Counted from the stretch's first letter, positions 1 to 9,044 are shown. The stretch is 59,793 nucleotides of DNA from Ruania albidiflava DSM 18029 (GCF_000421225.1 NZ_ATWL01000018.1:1-59793); one strand, 5' to 3'. Notes: generated by a model from the letters alone, not told the origin. Program-made: numbers and translations.

Positions 1-163
1 CCCCCCCTTCGCCCTCAGCCTGGTAGCGGTCGATCCAGGTCTTGACGCACTTGCGGGACACACCCATCGCGGCAGCGATGTGGGCCTGCTTCCAACCATC
101 CCGGTGACAGTCGACGATCAGACGCCGACCATAGAAGGTCAGGCGGGCATTACGGTGTGACAC
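1..163 (-). CDS. IS481-family transposase, N-terminal fragment (partial at window edge)
   Basis: The first 54 codons of a transposase are present, from a GTG preceded at good spacing by AAGGAGG. The start VSHRNARLT and the helix-turn-helix IAAAMGVSRKCVKTW are typical of the DNA-binding N-terminus of IS481-family transposases, which cut and join element ends with a DDE catalytic core. That core would lie outside the window. The helix-turn-helix layout matches the complete transposase at 53902-54909, but the sequences differ clearly, so this is a different element of the same family. Confidence 0.75.
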   Translation of the reverse strand, partial: MSHRNARLTFYGRRLIVDCHRDGWKQAHIAAAMGVSRKCVKTWIDRYQAEGEGG

Positions 164-270
164 GGAGCCTCCTTGTGGTGGTGCAGCCTTCGAACAGCCA
201 CACCCCACTCGGAGGCTCCTCCTAGGTCAACCAGACCCGCCGAGTGCTACCAACCTCCTGGCCGGGTACA
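1..270 (-). mobile_element. IS481-family element, right part only (runs off left edge)
   Basis: The 5' end of a transposase gene lies here, and the element continues beyond the window. On the minus strand the DNA upstream of the transposase begins TGTACCCGGCCAGGAGG, and IS481-family ends usually start with TGT. Immediately outside that TGT (271-276) is CCTAGC, which fits the NCTAGN target known for IS481. The outer boundary at 270 is inferred from these two points; the other end is not visible. Confidence 0.6.
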
Positions 271-344
271 CCTAGCCCGCGCTGGAGATGACGACCCGAG
301 GGTGGAGCGGGCGAGCGTTGGTGCCAGCAGCTCGTGGGCTCCAT

Positions 345-350
345 TAGTCT
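345..350 (+). promoter_or_regulatory. -10 hexamer for leaderless DUF3043 mRNA
   Basis: TAGTCT lies exactly six bases before the GTG at 357, the spacing expected when transcription starts on the start codon. No ribosome binding site is needed to explain this start. Confidence 0.45.
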
Positions 351-356
351 GCAAGG

Positions 357-941
357 GTGTTCGGACGGAAGAAGGAGGCGGCCCAGCCCGCCGAGGCCGA
401 GGAGCCCACGCCGGTCGGCAAGGGGCGCCCCACGCCCAAGCGCAAAGACGCCGAGGCGCGCAACAAGCGACCCCTGGTGCCCACCGACCGCGCTGCCGCC
501 CGCCGCGCACAACGCCAGAAGATGGCCGAGGCGCGGGCGAAGATGGACGAGGCGATGGTCACCGGAAACGACCAGTACCTACCCGCCCAGCACCGGGGCC
601 GGACCCGCCGGTTCCTGCGCGACTACGTGGACGCGCGGTGGAGCCTCGGTGAGGTGTTCATGCCGATGGCGCTGGTGATCGTGGTGATCATGCTGTTCGC
701 TGCTTTCCTTCCGATCCCGGCCCAGGTGGCCACCGGTGCGTTCTTCAGCTTGTACATCGTGATGTTCATCGCGCTGATCGACGCGATCATCCTCGGCTAC
801 CGGGTGCGGCGCAAGGCGATCGAGAAGTTCGGCGAAGGGGCCCGCAAGGGTTCGGTGATGTACGTGGCGATGCGGGTGTTCCAGATCCGACGCACCCGGC
901 TGCCCAAGCCGCAGGTGCAGCGCGGAGAGTTCCCGACCTGA
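357..941 (+). CDS. DUF3043 membrane protein
   Basis: A 194-residue protein starting MFGRKKEAAQP from GTG. The first ~90 residues are strongly charged (Lys/Arg/Glu-rich, probably cytoplasmic). Two hydrophobic segments follow at roughly 102-120 and 125-148, then a basic C-terminus. This layout and the FGRKK start are those of the DUF3043 family, common in Actinomycetota and of unknown function. The start is supported by a TANNNT hexamer six bases upstream. The IS481 end lies about 85 bp upstream, so the insertion may have replaced the native upstream promoter region. Confidence 0.8.
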   Translation: MFGRKKEAAQPAEAEEPTPVGKGRPTPKRKDAEARNKRPLVPTDRAAARRAQRQKMAEARAKMDEAMVTGNDQYLPAQHRGRTRRFLRDYVDARWSLGEVFMPMALVIVVIMLFAAFLPIPAQVATGAFFSLYIVMFIALIDAIILGYRVRRKAIEKFGEGARKGSVMYVAMRVFQIRRTRLPKPQVQRGEFPT

Positions 942-952
942 CCGCCCGCTCC

Positions 953-958
953 TAGGAT
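953..958 (+). promoter_or_regulatory. -10 hexamer for leaderless aldo/keto reductase mRNA
   Basis: TAGGAT is followed by six bases and then the ATG at 965. It lies in the short gap after the DUF3043 gene, so the reductase can be transcribed on its own. Confidence 0.5.
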
Positions 959-964
959 CGAAGC

Positions 965-1978
965 ATGCGCTTTCGACACCTCGGCCGCTCCGGCCTGAAG
1001 ATCAGCGAGATCACCTACGGCAACTGGCTCACGCACGGCTCCCAGGTAGCCAGCGAGACCGCCACCCGGTGCGTGCAGGCCGCCCTGGATGCCGGCATCA
1101 CCACCTTCGACACCGCCGACACCTACGCCAACACCCGCGCCGAGGAGGTCCTCGGACAAGCCCTGGCCGGGCAGCGGCGGGAGTCGCTAGAGATCTTCAC
1201 GAAGGTCTACTTCCCCACCGGTCCGAAGGGACCGAACGACACCGGCCTGTCCCGCAAGCACATCCTGGAGTCGATCAACGGTTCGCTGCGCCGCCTGGGC
1301 ACCGACTACGTGGACCTGTACCAGGCACACCGCTACGACTACGCCACGCCGCTAGAAGAGACCATGCAGGCGTTCGCCGACGTGGTCCGCTCCGGCAAGG
1401 CGCTCTACATCGGGGTGAGCGAGTGGACCCCGGAGCAGCTGCGCGCCGGTCACGCCCTGGCCCGCGACCTGGGCATCCAGCTGATCTCCTCCCAGCCGCA
1501 GTACTCGATGGTGTGGCGGGTCATCGAGGAGAAGGTCATCCCCACCTGCGAAGACCTGGGCATCTCCCAGATCGTCTGGTCCCCGGTGGCCCAAGGGGTG
1601 CTCACCGGCAAGTACCATCCCGGCCAGGCGGCGCCGGAGGGGTCACGCGCCTCGGACGCGAAAGGTGGTCAGCAGATGATCTCCGGTCTGCTCGGCAACG
1701 AAGAGCTGCTCCGCCGGGTGCAGGGCCTGCGGCCGGTCGCCGAGGAGCTGGACCTGTCGATGGCCCAGCTGGCGGTGGCGTGGGTGCTGCAGAACCGGAA
1801 CGTGGCGGCTGCGCTGATCGGGGCCTCCCGACCGGAGCAGGTGGCCGAGAATGTGGCCGCCTCCGGTGTGCACATCCCGGCCGAGCTGATGACCCGGATC
1901 GACGAGGTGCTCGGTGATGAGGTGGTGCGCGACCCGCAGCACACCTATGACACCTCCCCGAAGGAGCGGCTCGTCTGA
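965..1978 (+). CDS. Aldo/keto reductase, potassium-channel beta-subunit-like
   Basis: A 337-residue NADPH-dependent oxidoreductase of the aldo/keto reductase superfamily, acting on carbonyl compounds in the cytoplasm. The catalytic tetrad is visible: Asp49 and Tyr54 in TFDTADTYAN, Lys80 in IFTKVYF and His122 in YQAHRYD. The C-terminal cofactor region (ALIGASRPEQVAEN) is also present. Overall similarity is to the YghZ/Kv-beta group. The physiological substrate cannot be read from the sequence. Length is normal and the ATG start is supported by the -10 at 953. A strong GC hairpin follows the stop codon. Confidence 0.9.
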   Translation: MRFRHLGRSGLKISEITYGNWLTHGSQVASETATRCVQAALDAGITTFDTADTYANTRAEEVLGQALAGQRRESLEIFTKVYFPTGPKGPNDTGLSRKHILESINGSLRRLGTDYVDLYQAHRYDYATPLEETMQAFADVVRSGKALYIGVSEWTPEQLRAGHALARDLGIQLISSQPQYSMVWRVIEEKVIPTCEDLGISQIVWSPVAQGVLTGKYHPGQAAPEGSRASDAKGGQQMISGLLGNEELLRRVQGLRPVAEELDLSMAQLAVAWVLQNRNVAAALIGASRPEQVAENVAASGVHIPAELMTRIDEVLGDEVVRDPQHTYDTSPKERLV

Positions 1979-1980
1979 TC

Positions 1981-2006
1981 CCCGGCGCCCGCCCGCGGGC
2001 GCCGGG
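1981..2006. terminator. Perfect GC hairpin between convergent genes
   Basis: An inverted repeat with 11-base perfect arms (CCCGGCGCCCG / CGGGCGCCGGG) and a four-base loop sits directly after the aldo/keto reductase stop. There is no U-tract, which is usual in high-GC actinobacteria. It can serve both the plus-strand gene and the minus-strand pyrD unit. Confidence 0.6.
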
Positions 2007-2015
2007 CCGGCTCGG

Positions 2016-2147
2016 CTCCACCGGCCCGGTGTGCTCCGGGCACAGGTCGAAGAACGCGGAGTGCGCGCCCTTGGCGATCTAGTACCGGGCTGTGGGCCGC
2101 TCGATCGTGCCGCACACGTCGCAGACGACGATCGTCACCTCGGCCAT
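2016..2147 (-). pseudogene. Small CxxC/CxxH zinc-ribbon protein, interrupted by a nonsense codon
   Basis: The ATG overlaps the last base of the pyrD stop (TGATG), with GGAGCGAGG just upstream, so it would be translationally coupled to pyrD. The first 22 codons read MAEVTIVVCDVCGTIERPTA and then reach TAG at 2079-2081. In the same frame beyond the TAG the reading continues with FFDLCPEHTGPVE. A CDVCG pair plus a CPEH pair about 35 residues apart is the layout of small actinobacterial zinc-ribbon proteins. A single nonsense change in a former gene explains this best. No natural in-frame stop follows the CPEH part, so the 3' end has also decayed. Alternatively, only a 22-residue peptide is made. 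Confidence 0.5.
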
Positions 2148-3205
2148 CAACCTCGCTCCTGTCGTCGTGGTGCTCCGGGCACGGAGCGGCGCGCGAGCTC
2201 CCGGTTCACCCGGCCCGGCCAGGCCGGGCCCCGGTACACGAACGCGGTATAGGCCTGCACCACTGTGGCGCCGGCGTCCAGGTAGCGTTGCGCGTCGGCC
2301 GCCGAGGAGATCCCGCCCACGCCGATCACCACCGCCTCCTCGCCGAGCGCCGCCCGTACCCGGCGCACCACCTGCACACCACGGTCCAGCAGCGGCGCCC
2401 CGGACAGCCCGCCGGCGCCGTAGTCGTGGCCGATCGTGGTGTTCACGGCCACCACCCCGGCCAGGTGCAGCTCGGCAGCCAGGCGAGCCACGCCGTCGAC
2501 ATCCGCATCGGCCAGGTCCGGGGCGATCTTCACCAGCACCGGCACCTCCCGGGCAGCGGCAGCAGCGGCGGCATCGCGCACCGCGGCCAGGATCGGGCGC
2601 AGCGTCTCGACCTGCTGCAGGTCGCGCAGCCCGGGGGTGTTCGGGGAGGAGACGTTCACCACCAGGTAGTCCACGTGCGGAGCGAGCGCCCGGGCGCTGG
2701 TCACGTAGTCGGTGACGGCGTGGCGTGCCGGGGTGAGCTTGGTCTTGCCGATGTTCGCCCCGAGCAGCATCCGCCGTCCGTGCGGGGTGCGGCGCAGCCG
2801 GGCCAGGCGGCGGGCGGCGGCCGCGGCGCCTGCGTTGTTGAAGCCCATCCGGTTCACCAGCGCGGAACGTTCCACCACGCGCCGCAGCCGGGGCTTGTCG
2901 TTGCCGGGCTGGGCGTGCGCGGTGCTGGTGCCCACCTCCACGAACGCGAACCCGAGCGCACCCAGGCCGGCGGCCATGGTGGCGTCCTTGTCGAACCCGG
3001 CGGCCAGACCGAGCCGCCCGGGGACCTCCCGGCCGAACAAGCGCACCGGAGCGCCGGTGGAGCGTCCGAACGTCGCGCGGACGGTGGCACGCAGCGGCGG
3101 CACTGCACCGGCGAACCGGATCAGCGTGCCGGCCAGGTGGTGGGCGGTCTCGGCATCCATGCGGGCCAGGCCGAGGCGGAAGAGCGTGTCGTAGATCCGG
3201 GGCAC
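2147..3205 (-). CDS. pyrD: Dihydroorotate dehydrogenase (quinone), class 2
   Basis: A 352-residue enzyme of pyrimidine synthesis that oxidises dihydroorotate to orotate with FMN and passes electrons to membrane quinone. An N-terminal extension with hydrophobic helices (MPRIYDTLFRLGLARMDAET) marks the membrane-associated class 2. Typical blocks follow: GLAAGFDKDA, NRMGFNNAGA, VNVSSPNTPGLR (with the class 2 catalytic Ser) and VNTTIGHDYGAGGLSG, then IGVGGISSAADAQRYLDAGA near the phosphate site. Start is GTG, with TAGGCT seven bases upstream. The downstream zinc-ribbon remnant overlaps its stop. Confidence 0.95.
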   Translation of the reverse strand: MPRIYDTLFRLGLARMDAETAHHLAGTLIRFAGAVPPLRATVRATFGRSTGAPVRLFGREVPGRLGLAAGFDKDATMAAGLGALGFAFVEVGTSTAHAQPGNDKPRLRRVVERSALVNRMGFNNAGAAAAARRLARLRRTPHGRRMLLGANIGKTKLTPARHAVTDYVTSARALAPHVDYLVVNVSSPNTPGLRDLQQVETLRPILAAVRDAAAAAAAREVPVLVKIAPDLADADVDGVARLAAELHLAGVVAVNTTIGHDYGAGGLSGAPLLDRGVQVVRRVRAALGEEAVVIGVGGISSAADAQRYLDAGATVVQAYTAFVYRGPAWPGRVNRELARRSVPGAPRRQERG

Positions 3206-3212
3206 GACCGGA

Positions 3213-3218
3213 AGCCTA
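3213..3218 (-). promoter_or_regulatory. -10 hexamer for leaderless pyrD mRNA
   Basis: On the minus strand TAGGCT is followed by seven bases and the GTG of pyrD, which suggests a leaderless transcript. Confidence 0.5.
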
Positions 3219-3244
3219 CTGGGCCGCCGACTGGGCGCCGAACC

Positions 3245-3718
3245 TCAGGTCTGCGCGATCCGCGCCGGGGAGGAGCGCCACATCCAGAACAGCCCGAGCA
3301 CCGGCAGCACCGCGGGCACGTACCCGTACCCGGCGCCGAACCGGGACCACACCGAGTCGTGCTGGAACAGCTCCGGGTGCGTGCTGGACAGGATGCCCAC
3401 GGTGATCACCCCGACCAGCTCGAAGGTCACCGCCACCCAGGCCACCCGGCGCATCCGGCGCCCGTTGTGCGCCAGGGCGACCGTGGCCACCGCGTACACC
3501 ACCGCAGAGACCGCGGACAGGCTGTAGGCCAGCGGTGCTTCGGCGGCGTTGCGGATCAGCTGCACCGAGGCGCGTGCGGTCGCGGAGACGGCGAACACGC
3601 CGTAGACGAAGATCAGCACCCGACCGGGACCATAGGCGGGCCGGCGGGTGTCCTCCACCTGCCCGTCCCCCACCTGCTCGTTCTCGGTCACGTCCCGCTC
3701 CGCAGTGTCAGATCCCAC
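3245..3718 (-). CDS. Four-helix integral membrane protein of unknown function
   Basis: A 157-residue protein with an acidic, hydrophilic N-terminus of about 30 residues followed by four hydrophobic segments (near 34-54, 66-83, 92-110 and 132-148) and a short basic tail. No enzyme motif is visible and I do not recognise a named family. It follows another membrane protein gene with a 34-bp gap on the same strand, so the two probably form an operon. The GTG start has a GGAGC-type site about ten bases upstream. Function is unknown. Confidence 0.65.
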   Translation of the reverse strand: MGSDTAERDVTENEQVGDGQVEDTRRPAYGPGRVLIFVYGVFAVSATARASVQLIRNAAEAPLAYSLSAVSAVVYAVATVALAHNGRRMRRVAWVAVTFELVGVITVGILSSTHPELFQHDSVWSRFGAGYGYVPAVLPVLGLFWMWRSSPARIAQT

Positions 3719-3752
3719 CAGGTGCCGCTCCGTCCTGTGCCATCGCGCCCCG

Positions 3753-4109
3753 TCATGCCCCGCTCCACAGCTGGTGCACGCGCAGCTGCATGACCGCCAG
3801 TGTCGCGCACGCCAGGATGAGCGCCACCGAGCTCCACCGGGTCCGCTCGATCACGGCGACCACTGCGGCAGCGGGCAGCACCAGTAGTGCGACCACCAGG
3901 TAGCCCCAGAAGGTGACGGCTTCCGGCACCTGGTGGCCGGTGGCCACCAGCACCCCGGCGACCACCATCTGCACCAGGATGCCGGCCTCGATCACCGCGC
4001 CACCGATCAGCTGCCGGGTGATCACCGGCTGGTCCCGGGCGGTGCGTACCGCGGCCCAGACACCGAGGGCCAGGCTGCAGGCGACGAGCGCTCCGACGGT
4101 AAGGGTCAC
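3753..4109 (-). CDS. Four-helix membrane protein of unknown function
   Basis: A 118-residue protein from GTG (VTLTVGALVACSLALG) made almost entirely of four hydrophobic segments. The reading frame is open further upstream to 4205. I chose 4109 because TACGCT lies six bases before it and because the longer version would cover the divergent pepA promoter. It is first in a two-gene operon with the next membrane protein. No characterised family is recognisable. Confidence 0.65.
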   Translation of the reverse strand: MTLTVGALVACSLALGVWAAVRTARDQPVITRQLIGGAVIEAGILVQMVVAGVLVATGHQVPEAVTFWGYLVVALLVLPAAAVVAVIERTRWSSVALILACATLAVMQLRVHQLWSGA

Positions 4110-4115
4110 CTGAGC

Positions 4116-4121
4116 AGCGTA
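4116..4121 (-). promoter_or_regulatory. -10 hexamer for leaderless membrane-protein mRNA
   Basis: TACGCT on the minus strand, six bases before the GTG at 4109. It decides between this start and the longer open frame. Confidence 0.45.
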
Positions 4122-4210
4122 GTCGGTGCGGCGTGCGGACCGAACCGGCACCACCGTCGCACCGGCGCGCCCTGACCTCCTGTCCGCCCACCCCGGGCTG
4201 AGCATGCCCC

Positions 4211-4216
4211 TACGAT
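4211..4216 (+). promoter_or_regulatory. -10 hexamer for leaderless pepA mRNA
   Basis: TACGAT is followed by six bases and the GTG at 4223. No Shine-Dalgarno sequence is present upstream of that GTG. Confidence 0.5.
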
Positions 4217-4222
4217 GAAGTC

Positions 4223-5707
4223 GTGACGACTCTGAATCTCAGCTCGAAGGACCCTGCCCGCCTCGCCGCCGACGCCCTGGTGATCGGAGTGCGCAGCGCC
4301 GGCGGGTCGGCCACGGTGGAGGGGGCCGACTTCCTCTCCCGCAGCGCCGCGGAGTCGGTGAGCCGGGCGATCACCCTGCTCGGGGTGACCGGCGACACCG
4401 GCCAGATCACGAAGATCCCCGCCGGGGACGCGGTCAAGGCGGACCTGCTGGCGCTGGTCGGGCTGGGCAAGACCGTGGAGGACGAGGACGGTCGCCGGGA
4501 GCGGCTGCGGCGTGCGGCCGGATCGGCCACAGCCGCCCTGGCCGGTACGGCCAAGGTGGTCCTCGCGCTGCCCACCGACGGCGCGCAGGATGTCGGCGCC
4601 GTGGCTGAAGGCGCGCTGCTCGGCAGCTACGTCTACGACCGCCCGGGCACGGACAAGGACTCGATCAAGGCACCGGTGGGTGCGGTGGAGATCGCTGCCG
4701 GCGCCCGCAGCAAGGGCCTCAAGGCCGCGCTGACCCGTGCCGAGGTGACCGCAGCAGCCGTGCACGCGGCACGCGACCTGGTGAACACCTCCCCGAACCT
4801 GCTCTACCCCGCCTCGTTCGCCGAGCGGGCCGCGAAGGCGGTCAAGGGCACCAAGGTGTCCATCAAGGTGCTGGACGAGAAGCAGCTGCGCGACGGCGGC
4901 TACGGCGGCATCACCGGTGTGGGCCAGGGGTCGGCCCGGCCGCCGCGGCTGGTGCGGCTCAGCTACTCCCCCGCCCGCGCCAAGCGCACCGTCGCCCTGG
5001 TGGGCAAGGGCATCACGTTCGACTCCGGCGGGCTGTCGCTGAAGCCGCCGAAGAGCATGGAGACGATGAAGAGCGACATGGCTGGCGCCGCCGCCGTGCT
5101 GCACACGGTGATCGCTGCGGCCGCGCTGGAGCTGCCGGTGGCGGTCACCGGTTGGTTGGCGCTGGCGGAGAACCTGCCCTCGGCCACCGCCCAGCGCCCT
5201 TCGGACGTGATCACCATCCGCGGCGGGAAGACGGTCGAGGTGCTGAACACCGATGCGGAGGGCCGCCTGGTGCTGGCAGATGCCCTGGTCGCCGCCGGGG
5301 AGGAGAAGCCGGACCTGCTGGTGGACATCGCCACGCTCACCGGGGCACAGATGGTGGCCCTGGGCAGCCAGGTCGGTGCCGTGATGGGCACCGACGCCGA
5401 GCGCACTGCAGTGGCCGAGGCCGCCAGCCGCGCCGGGGAGCAGTTCTGGCCGATGCCGCTGCCCGAGGAGCTGCGTGCCTCGCTGAACACCCCGACCGCG
5501 GACCTGGCGAACATCGGTGAGCGGATGGGCGGCATGCTGGTGGCCGGCCTGTTCCTCAAGGAGTTCACCGGTGGGCTGCCCTGGGCCCACCTGGACATCG
5601 CCGGGCCAGCGTTCAACGAGGGCGGCGCCCGCCACTACGTGCCCAAGGGGGGTACCGGCATGGGGGTACGCACCCTCGTGGAGCTGCTCTGCGCCGTCGG
5701 TGCGTGA
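4223..5707 (+). CDS. pepA: Leucyl aminopeptidase, M17 family
   Basis: A 494-residue cytosolic aminopeptidase that removes N-terminal residues using two metal ions. The M17 catalytic domain occupies the C-terminal half. GKGITFDSGGLSLKP carries a metal-binding Asp, KSDMAGAA the catalytic Lys and Asp, and NTDAEGRL is the family signature with metal ligands and the catalytic Arg. The N-terminal ~170 residues form the usual less conserved regulatory domain. Length is normal. In actinobacteria pepA is commonly found just before lpd and sucB, as here. Confidence 0.95.
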   Translation: MTTLNLSSKDPARLAADALVIGVRSAGGSATVEGADFLSRSAAESVSRAITLLGVTGDTGQITKIPAGDAVKADLLALVGLGKTVEDEDGRRERLRRAAGSATAALAGTAKVVLALPTDGAQDVGAVAEGALLGSYVYDRPGTDKDSIKAPVGAVEIAAGARSKGLKAALTRAEVTAAAVHAARDLVNTSPNLLYPASFAERAAKAVKGTKVSIKVLDEKQLRDGGYGGITGVGQGSARPPRLVRLSYSPARAKRTVALVGKGITFDSGGLSLKPPKSMETMKSDMAGAAAVLHTVIAAAALELPVAVTGWLALAENLPSATAQRPSDVITIRGGKTVEVLNTDAEGRLVLADALVAAGEEKPDLLVDIATLTGAQMVALGSQVGAVMGTDAERTAVAEAASRAGEQFWPMPLPEELRASLNTPTADLANIGERMGGMLVAGLFLKEFTGGLPWAHLDIAGPAFNEGGARHYVPKGGTGMGVRTLVELLCAVGA

Positions 5708-5821
5708 GGAAACTCACGTACGTGCGCTGAGCAAACGATGGGCAGGAGCACCCCCCGGTGACAAGATGGTCTGGCACTGGTGAAGGTGCGCCCGAAGCGT
5801 GCACCGGAGGAGGAGCAGCAG

Positions 5822-7219
5822 GTGAGCGAACCGCAGGAGGCCGGCTACGACGTCGTCATCCTCGGCGCAGGAAGCGGTGGGTACGCGTGCGCGCTGCGCG
5901 CCTCCCAGCTCGGCCTGCGGGTGGCGCTGGTCGACGCGGCCGAGCTCGGCGGCACCTGCCTGCACCGCGGCTGCATCCCCACCAAGGCGCTGCTGCACGC
6001 GGCTGAGGTCGCCGACGAGGCGCGCCAGGCGGCCCGGGTGGGGGTCCAGACCACGTTCGACGGCGTGGACGGGCCTGGTCTGCTCGCCTACCAGCAGTCC
6101 GTGGTCGACCGGCTCTACCAGGGTCTCCAGGGGCTCGTCGCGGCCGCGGGGGTGGACTGGTTACCCGGCCGGGGGCACCTGGTCGCTGCGGACACGGTCG
6201 CGGTCCGTGGCGAGCAGGGGACGCAGCTGGTCCGTGGTCGGCACGTGGTGATCGCCACCGGTTCGCAGGTGCGCACCCTCGACGGCGTGGCCCTGGGTGC
6301 GCGGATCGTCTCCTCGGACCAGGCGTTGCGGCTGGAGCGGGTGCCCACCCGGGCGCTGGTGCTCGGCGGTGGCGTGATCGGTGTGGAGTTCGCTTCCATC
6401 TGGTCTTCCCTCGGTGCGCAGGTGACCATCGTGGAGGCGTTGGACAGCCTGCTGCCGGCAGAGGACCCGGCGATCAGCAAGGGGCTGGTGCGGGCGCTGA
6501 AGAAGCGCGGTATCAGCGTGCGTACCGGGGCCCGGGTGGCCTCCGCACACGAGGACGACGACGCGGCGCACCTGGTGCTCGAGGACGGCACCACCCTGGA
6601 CGGTGACCTGCTGCTGGTGGCCGTGGGGCGCGGCCCGGTGACCGCGGACCTGGGTCTGGCAGAGGCGGGCGTCGAGCTCGACGAGGCCGGTTTCGTGCGC
6701 ACCGACGAGCGCCTGCAGACCACGGCACCGGGGGTGTACGCGGTCGGTGACGTGGTCCGTGGCCTACAGCTGGCCCACCGCGGTTTCCGGCACGGGATCG
6801 TGGTGGCGGAACGGATCGCCGGGCTCGACCCGGCCCCGGTGCCGGAGGAGAACATCCCCCGGGTGACCTACTGCGACCCGCAGGTGGCCTCGGTCGGGCT
6901 CACCGAGCCGGCGGCCCGCGAGCAGTTTGGTGATGAGATCGATACCGTGGAACAGTCCCTTGCCGGCAACGGCAAGAGCCAGATCCTCGGCACGTCCGGC
7001 ATGGTGAAGATGGTGCGCCGCCGCGGCGGACCGATCGTGGGAGTTCACCTGCTCGGTGCCAGGATGGGCGAACAGATCGGAGAGGCGCAGATGTTGGTGA
7101 ACTGGGAGGCTTACCCTCAAGACGTCGCACCGCTCGTCCACGCACACCCGACACAGAACGAATCACTGGGTGAGGCTGCACTGGCCTTGGCCGGTACGCC
7201 CTTGCACTCCCACAACTGA
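5822..7219 (+). CDS. lpdA: Dihydrolipoyl dehydrogenase (E3)
   Basis: A 465-residue flavoprotein that re-oxidises dihydrolipoamide on 2-oxoacid dehydrogenase complexes and passes electrons to NAD. Visible are the FAD-binding [10 protein letters not shown] at 11-20, the redox-active disulfide Cys46/Cys51 in [15 protein letters not shown], an NAD-binding [13 protein letters not shown], and the C-terminal His-Glu pair in [13 protein letters not shown]. The frame is open further upstream. I chose the GTG at 5822 because GGAGGAGGAG lies just before it and the protein then begins directly at the Rossmann fold. It is 25 bp upstream of the E2 gene, forming an operon. Confidence 0.95.
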   Translation: MSEPQEAGYDVVILGAGSGGYACALRASQLGLRVALVDAAELGGTCLHRGCIPTKALLHAAEVADEARQAARVGVQTTFDGVDGPGLLAYQQSVVDRLYQGLQGLVAAAGVDWLPGRGHLVAADTVAVRGEQGTQLVRGRHVVIATGSQVRTLDGVALGARIVSSDQALRLERVPTRALVLGGGVIGVEFASIWSSLGAQVTIVEALDSLLPAEDPAISKGLVRALKKRGISVRTGARVASAHEDDDAAHLVLEDGTTLDGDLLLVAVGRGPVTADLGLAEAGVELDEAGFVRTDERLQTTAPGVYAVGDVVRGLQLAHRGFRHGIVVAERIAGLDPAPVPEENIPRVTYCDPQVASVGLTEPAAREQFGDEIDTVEQSLAGNGKSQILGTSGMVKMVRRRGGPIVGVHLLGARMGEQIGEAQMLVNWEAYPQDVAPLVHAHPTQNESLGEAALALAGTPLHSHN

Positions 7220-7244
7220 AACACCGAGAAGGAGACTCCCGGTC

Positions 7245-9044
7245 ATGTCCGAATCCGTGAAAATGCCCGCCCTTGGCGAGAGTGTCACCGAGGGCACAGT
7301 GACGCGCTGGCTGAAGGCCGTGGGCGAGGAGGTGGAGGTCGACGAGCCGTTGCTCGAGGTCTCCACCGACAAGGTGGACACCGAGGTGCCCTCGCCGGTG
7401 GCCGGGGTGGTGGAGAAGATCCTGGTCGAGGAGGACGAGACCGTCGAGGTCGGCGAGGACCTGGTGCTGATCGGCTCGGGTGCCGGTGGTGTGGGCGAGT
7501 CCCCGGCAGCCGACGATGCGCAGCAGCAGGAGAGCGAGCAGCCGGCACCGGCCGAGCCGGAGCAGGAGCAGGCGCCCGCTGCGGAGTCCGCGCAGGAGGC
7601 ACCCGCGCAGGAGTCCGCCCAGGAGGCACCGGCCGGGCAGCCTGCCTCCGGTGGCACCGCGCAGGGCACCGAGGTCACGCTCCCGGCACTCGGTGAGAGC
7701 GTGACCGAGGGCACGGTCACCCAGTGGCTGAAGTCCGTGGGTGATGAGGTGGCCGAGGACGAGCCGCTGCTGGAGGTCTCCACCGACAAGGTGGACACCG
7801 AGGTGCCCTCCCCGGTGGCAGGCACCCTGCTGGAGATCCGCGCCGACGAGGACGAGACCGTCGAGGTCGGTGGCGTGCTGGCGATCATCGGCGACAAGAG
7901 CGCCCAGTCGGCTGCCCCGGCGGCACAGTCCCCGGATCCGGAGCAGCCCAAGGCGGAGAGCCCGGAGCAGCCGCAGCAGCAGGCCCCCAAGGAGGAGCCG
8001 AAGGCTGAGCGGCCGGCACCCGCCCCCGCGCAGGAGGCCGCTGCCCAGGAGCCTGCCCCCTCCCCCGCTGCGGCGAAGTCCCCGGAGGCGCCGAAGGCCG
8101 CCTCCGGTACCGAGGCACCGACCAGCTACGTCACCCCGCTGGTACGCAAGCTGGCCGCCGACAAGGGCGTGGACCTGTCCACCCTGAGCGGCACCGGAGT
8201 GGGTGGCCGGATCCGCAAGCAGGACGTGCTGGACGCTGCTGAGGCTGCGGCCAAGCCCGCCCCGCAGGAGGCACCGGCACAGGCACCGGCAGCGGCCAAG
8301 GAGGCCCCGGCACCGGCGGTCTCCCCGCTGCGCGGCACCCGGGAGAAGATGTCCCGGCTGCGCAAGATCGTGGCCAAGCGGATGGTGGAGTCCCTGCAGG
8401 TCTCCGCCCAGCTGACCACTGTGCTCGAGGTGGACGTCACCAAGATCGCCCGCCTGCGGGCCCAGGCGAAGGACGACTTCCTCGCCCGCGAGGGGGTCAA
8501 GCTCACCTACCTGCCGTTCTTCACCATGGCGGCGGTCGAGGCGCTGAAGCAGTACCCGAAGCTGAACGCCAGCATCGAGGGTGACGAGATCGTCTACCAC
8601 GGCTCGGAGAACGTCGGCATCGCAGTGGACACCGAGCGTGGCCTGATCGTGCCGGTGATCAAGGACGCCGGTGACCTGAACCTGGCTGGGATCGCCCGGT
8701 CCATCGCTGACCTCGCCGAGCGCACCCGCACGAACAAGGCCACCCCGGACGAGCTCACCGGTGGCACGTTCACCATCACGAACACCGGTTCCGGCGGTGC
8801 CCTGTTCGACACCCCGATCCTGTTCCAGCCGCAGGTCGGGATGCTCGGTGTGGGCTCGATCGTCAAGCGCCCGGTCGTGGTGCCCGGCCCGGACGGCGGT
8901 GATGTGATCGCCGTGCGGCACATGGTCTACCTGGCCATCTCCTACGACCACCGGCTGATCGACGGTGCGGACGCCTCCCGCTTCCTCACCGCCATCAAGA
9001 AGCGGCTCGAGGAGGGCAACTTCGAGGGCCAGCTGGGCCTCTGA
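7245..9044 (+). CDS. sucB: 2-oxoacid dehydrogenase E2 (dihydrolipoyl succinyl/acyltransferase) with two lipoyl domains
   Basis: A 599-residue E2 core subunit. Order: lipoyl domain 1 (about 3-78, lysine in [14 protein letters not shown]), Ala/Pro/Glu linker, lipoyl domain 2 (about 145-220, same lysine motif), second linker, peripheral subunit-binding domain ([20 protein letters not shown]), third linker, then the catalytic domain ending with [11 protein letters not shown] (HxxxDG acyltransferase site). It transfers the acyl group to CoA and binds E3. Two lipoyl domains are usual in actinobacterial E2, which may serve both pyruvate and 2-oxoglutarate complexes. ATG at 7245 has GAGAAGGAGA upstream. 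LipB and LipA, encoded nearby, would lipoylate it. Confidence 0.93.
   Translation: MSESVKMPALGESVTEGTVTRWLKAVGEEVEVDEPLLEVSTDKVDTEVPSPVAGVVEKILVEEDETVEVGEDLVLIGSGAGGVGESPAADDAQQQESEQPAPAEPEQEQAPAAESAQEAPAQESAQEAPAGQPASGGTAQGTEVTLPALGESVTEGTVTQWLKSVGDEVAEDEPLLEVSTDKVDTEVPSPVAGTLLEIRADEDETVEVGGVLAIIGDKSAQSAAPAAQSPDPEQPKAESPEQPQQQAPKEEPKAERPAPAPAQEAAAQEPAPSPAAAKSPEAPKAASGTEAPTSYVTPLVRKLAADKGVDLSTLSGTGVGGRIRKQDVLDAAEAAAKPAPQEAPAQAPAAAKEAPAPAVSPLRGTREKMSRLRKIVAKRMVESLQVSAQLTTVLEVDVTKIARLRAQAKDDFLAREGVKLTYLPFFTMAAVEALKQYPKLNASIEGDEIVYHGSENVGIAVDTERGLIVPVIKDAGDLNLAGIARSIADLAERTRTNKATPDELTGGTFTITNTGSGGALFDTPILFQPQVGMLGVGSIVKRPVVVPGPDGGDVIAVRHMVYLAISYDHRLIDGADASRFLTAIKKRLEEGNFEGQLGL

Noticed and set aside
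7500-8330. Tandem repeats in the E2 gene as a satellite
   Set aside because: They encode the Ala/Pro/Glu linkers normal for multidomain E2 proteins.
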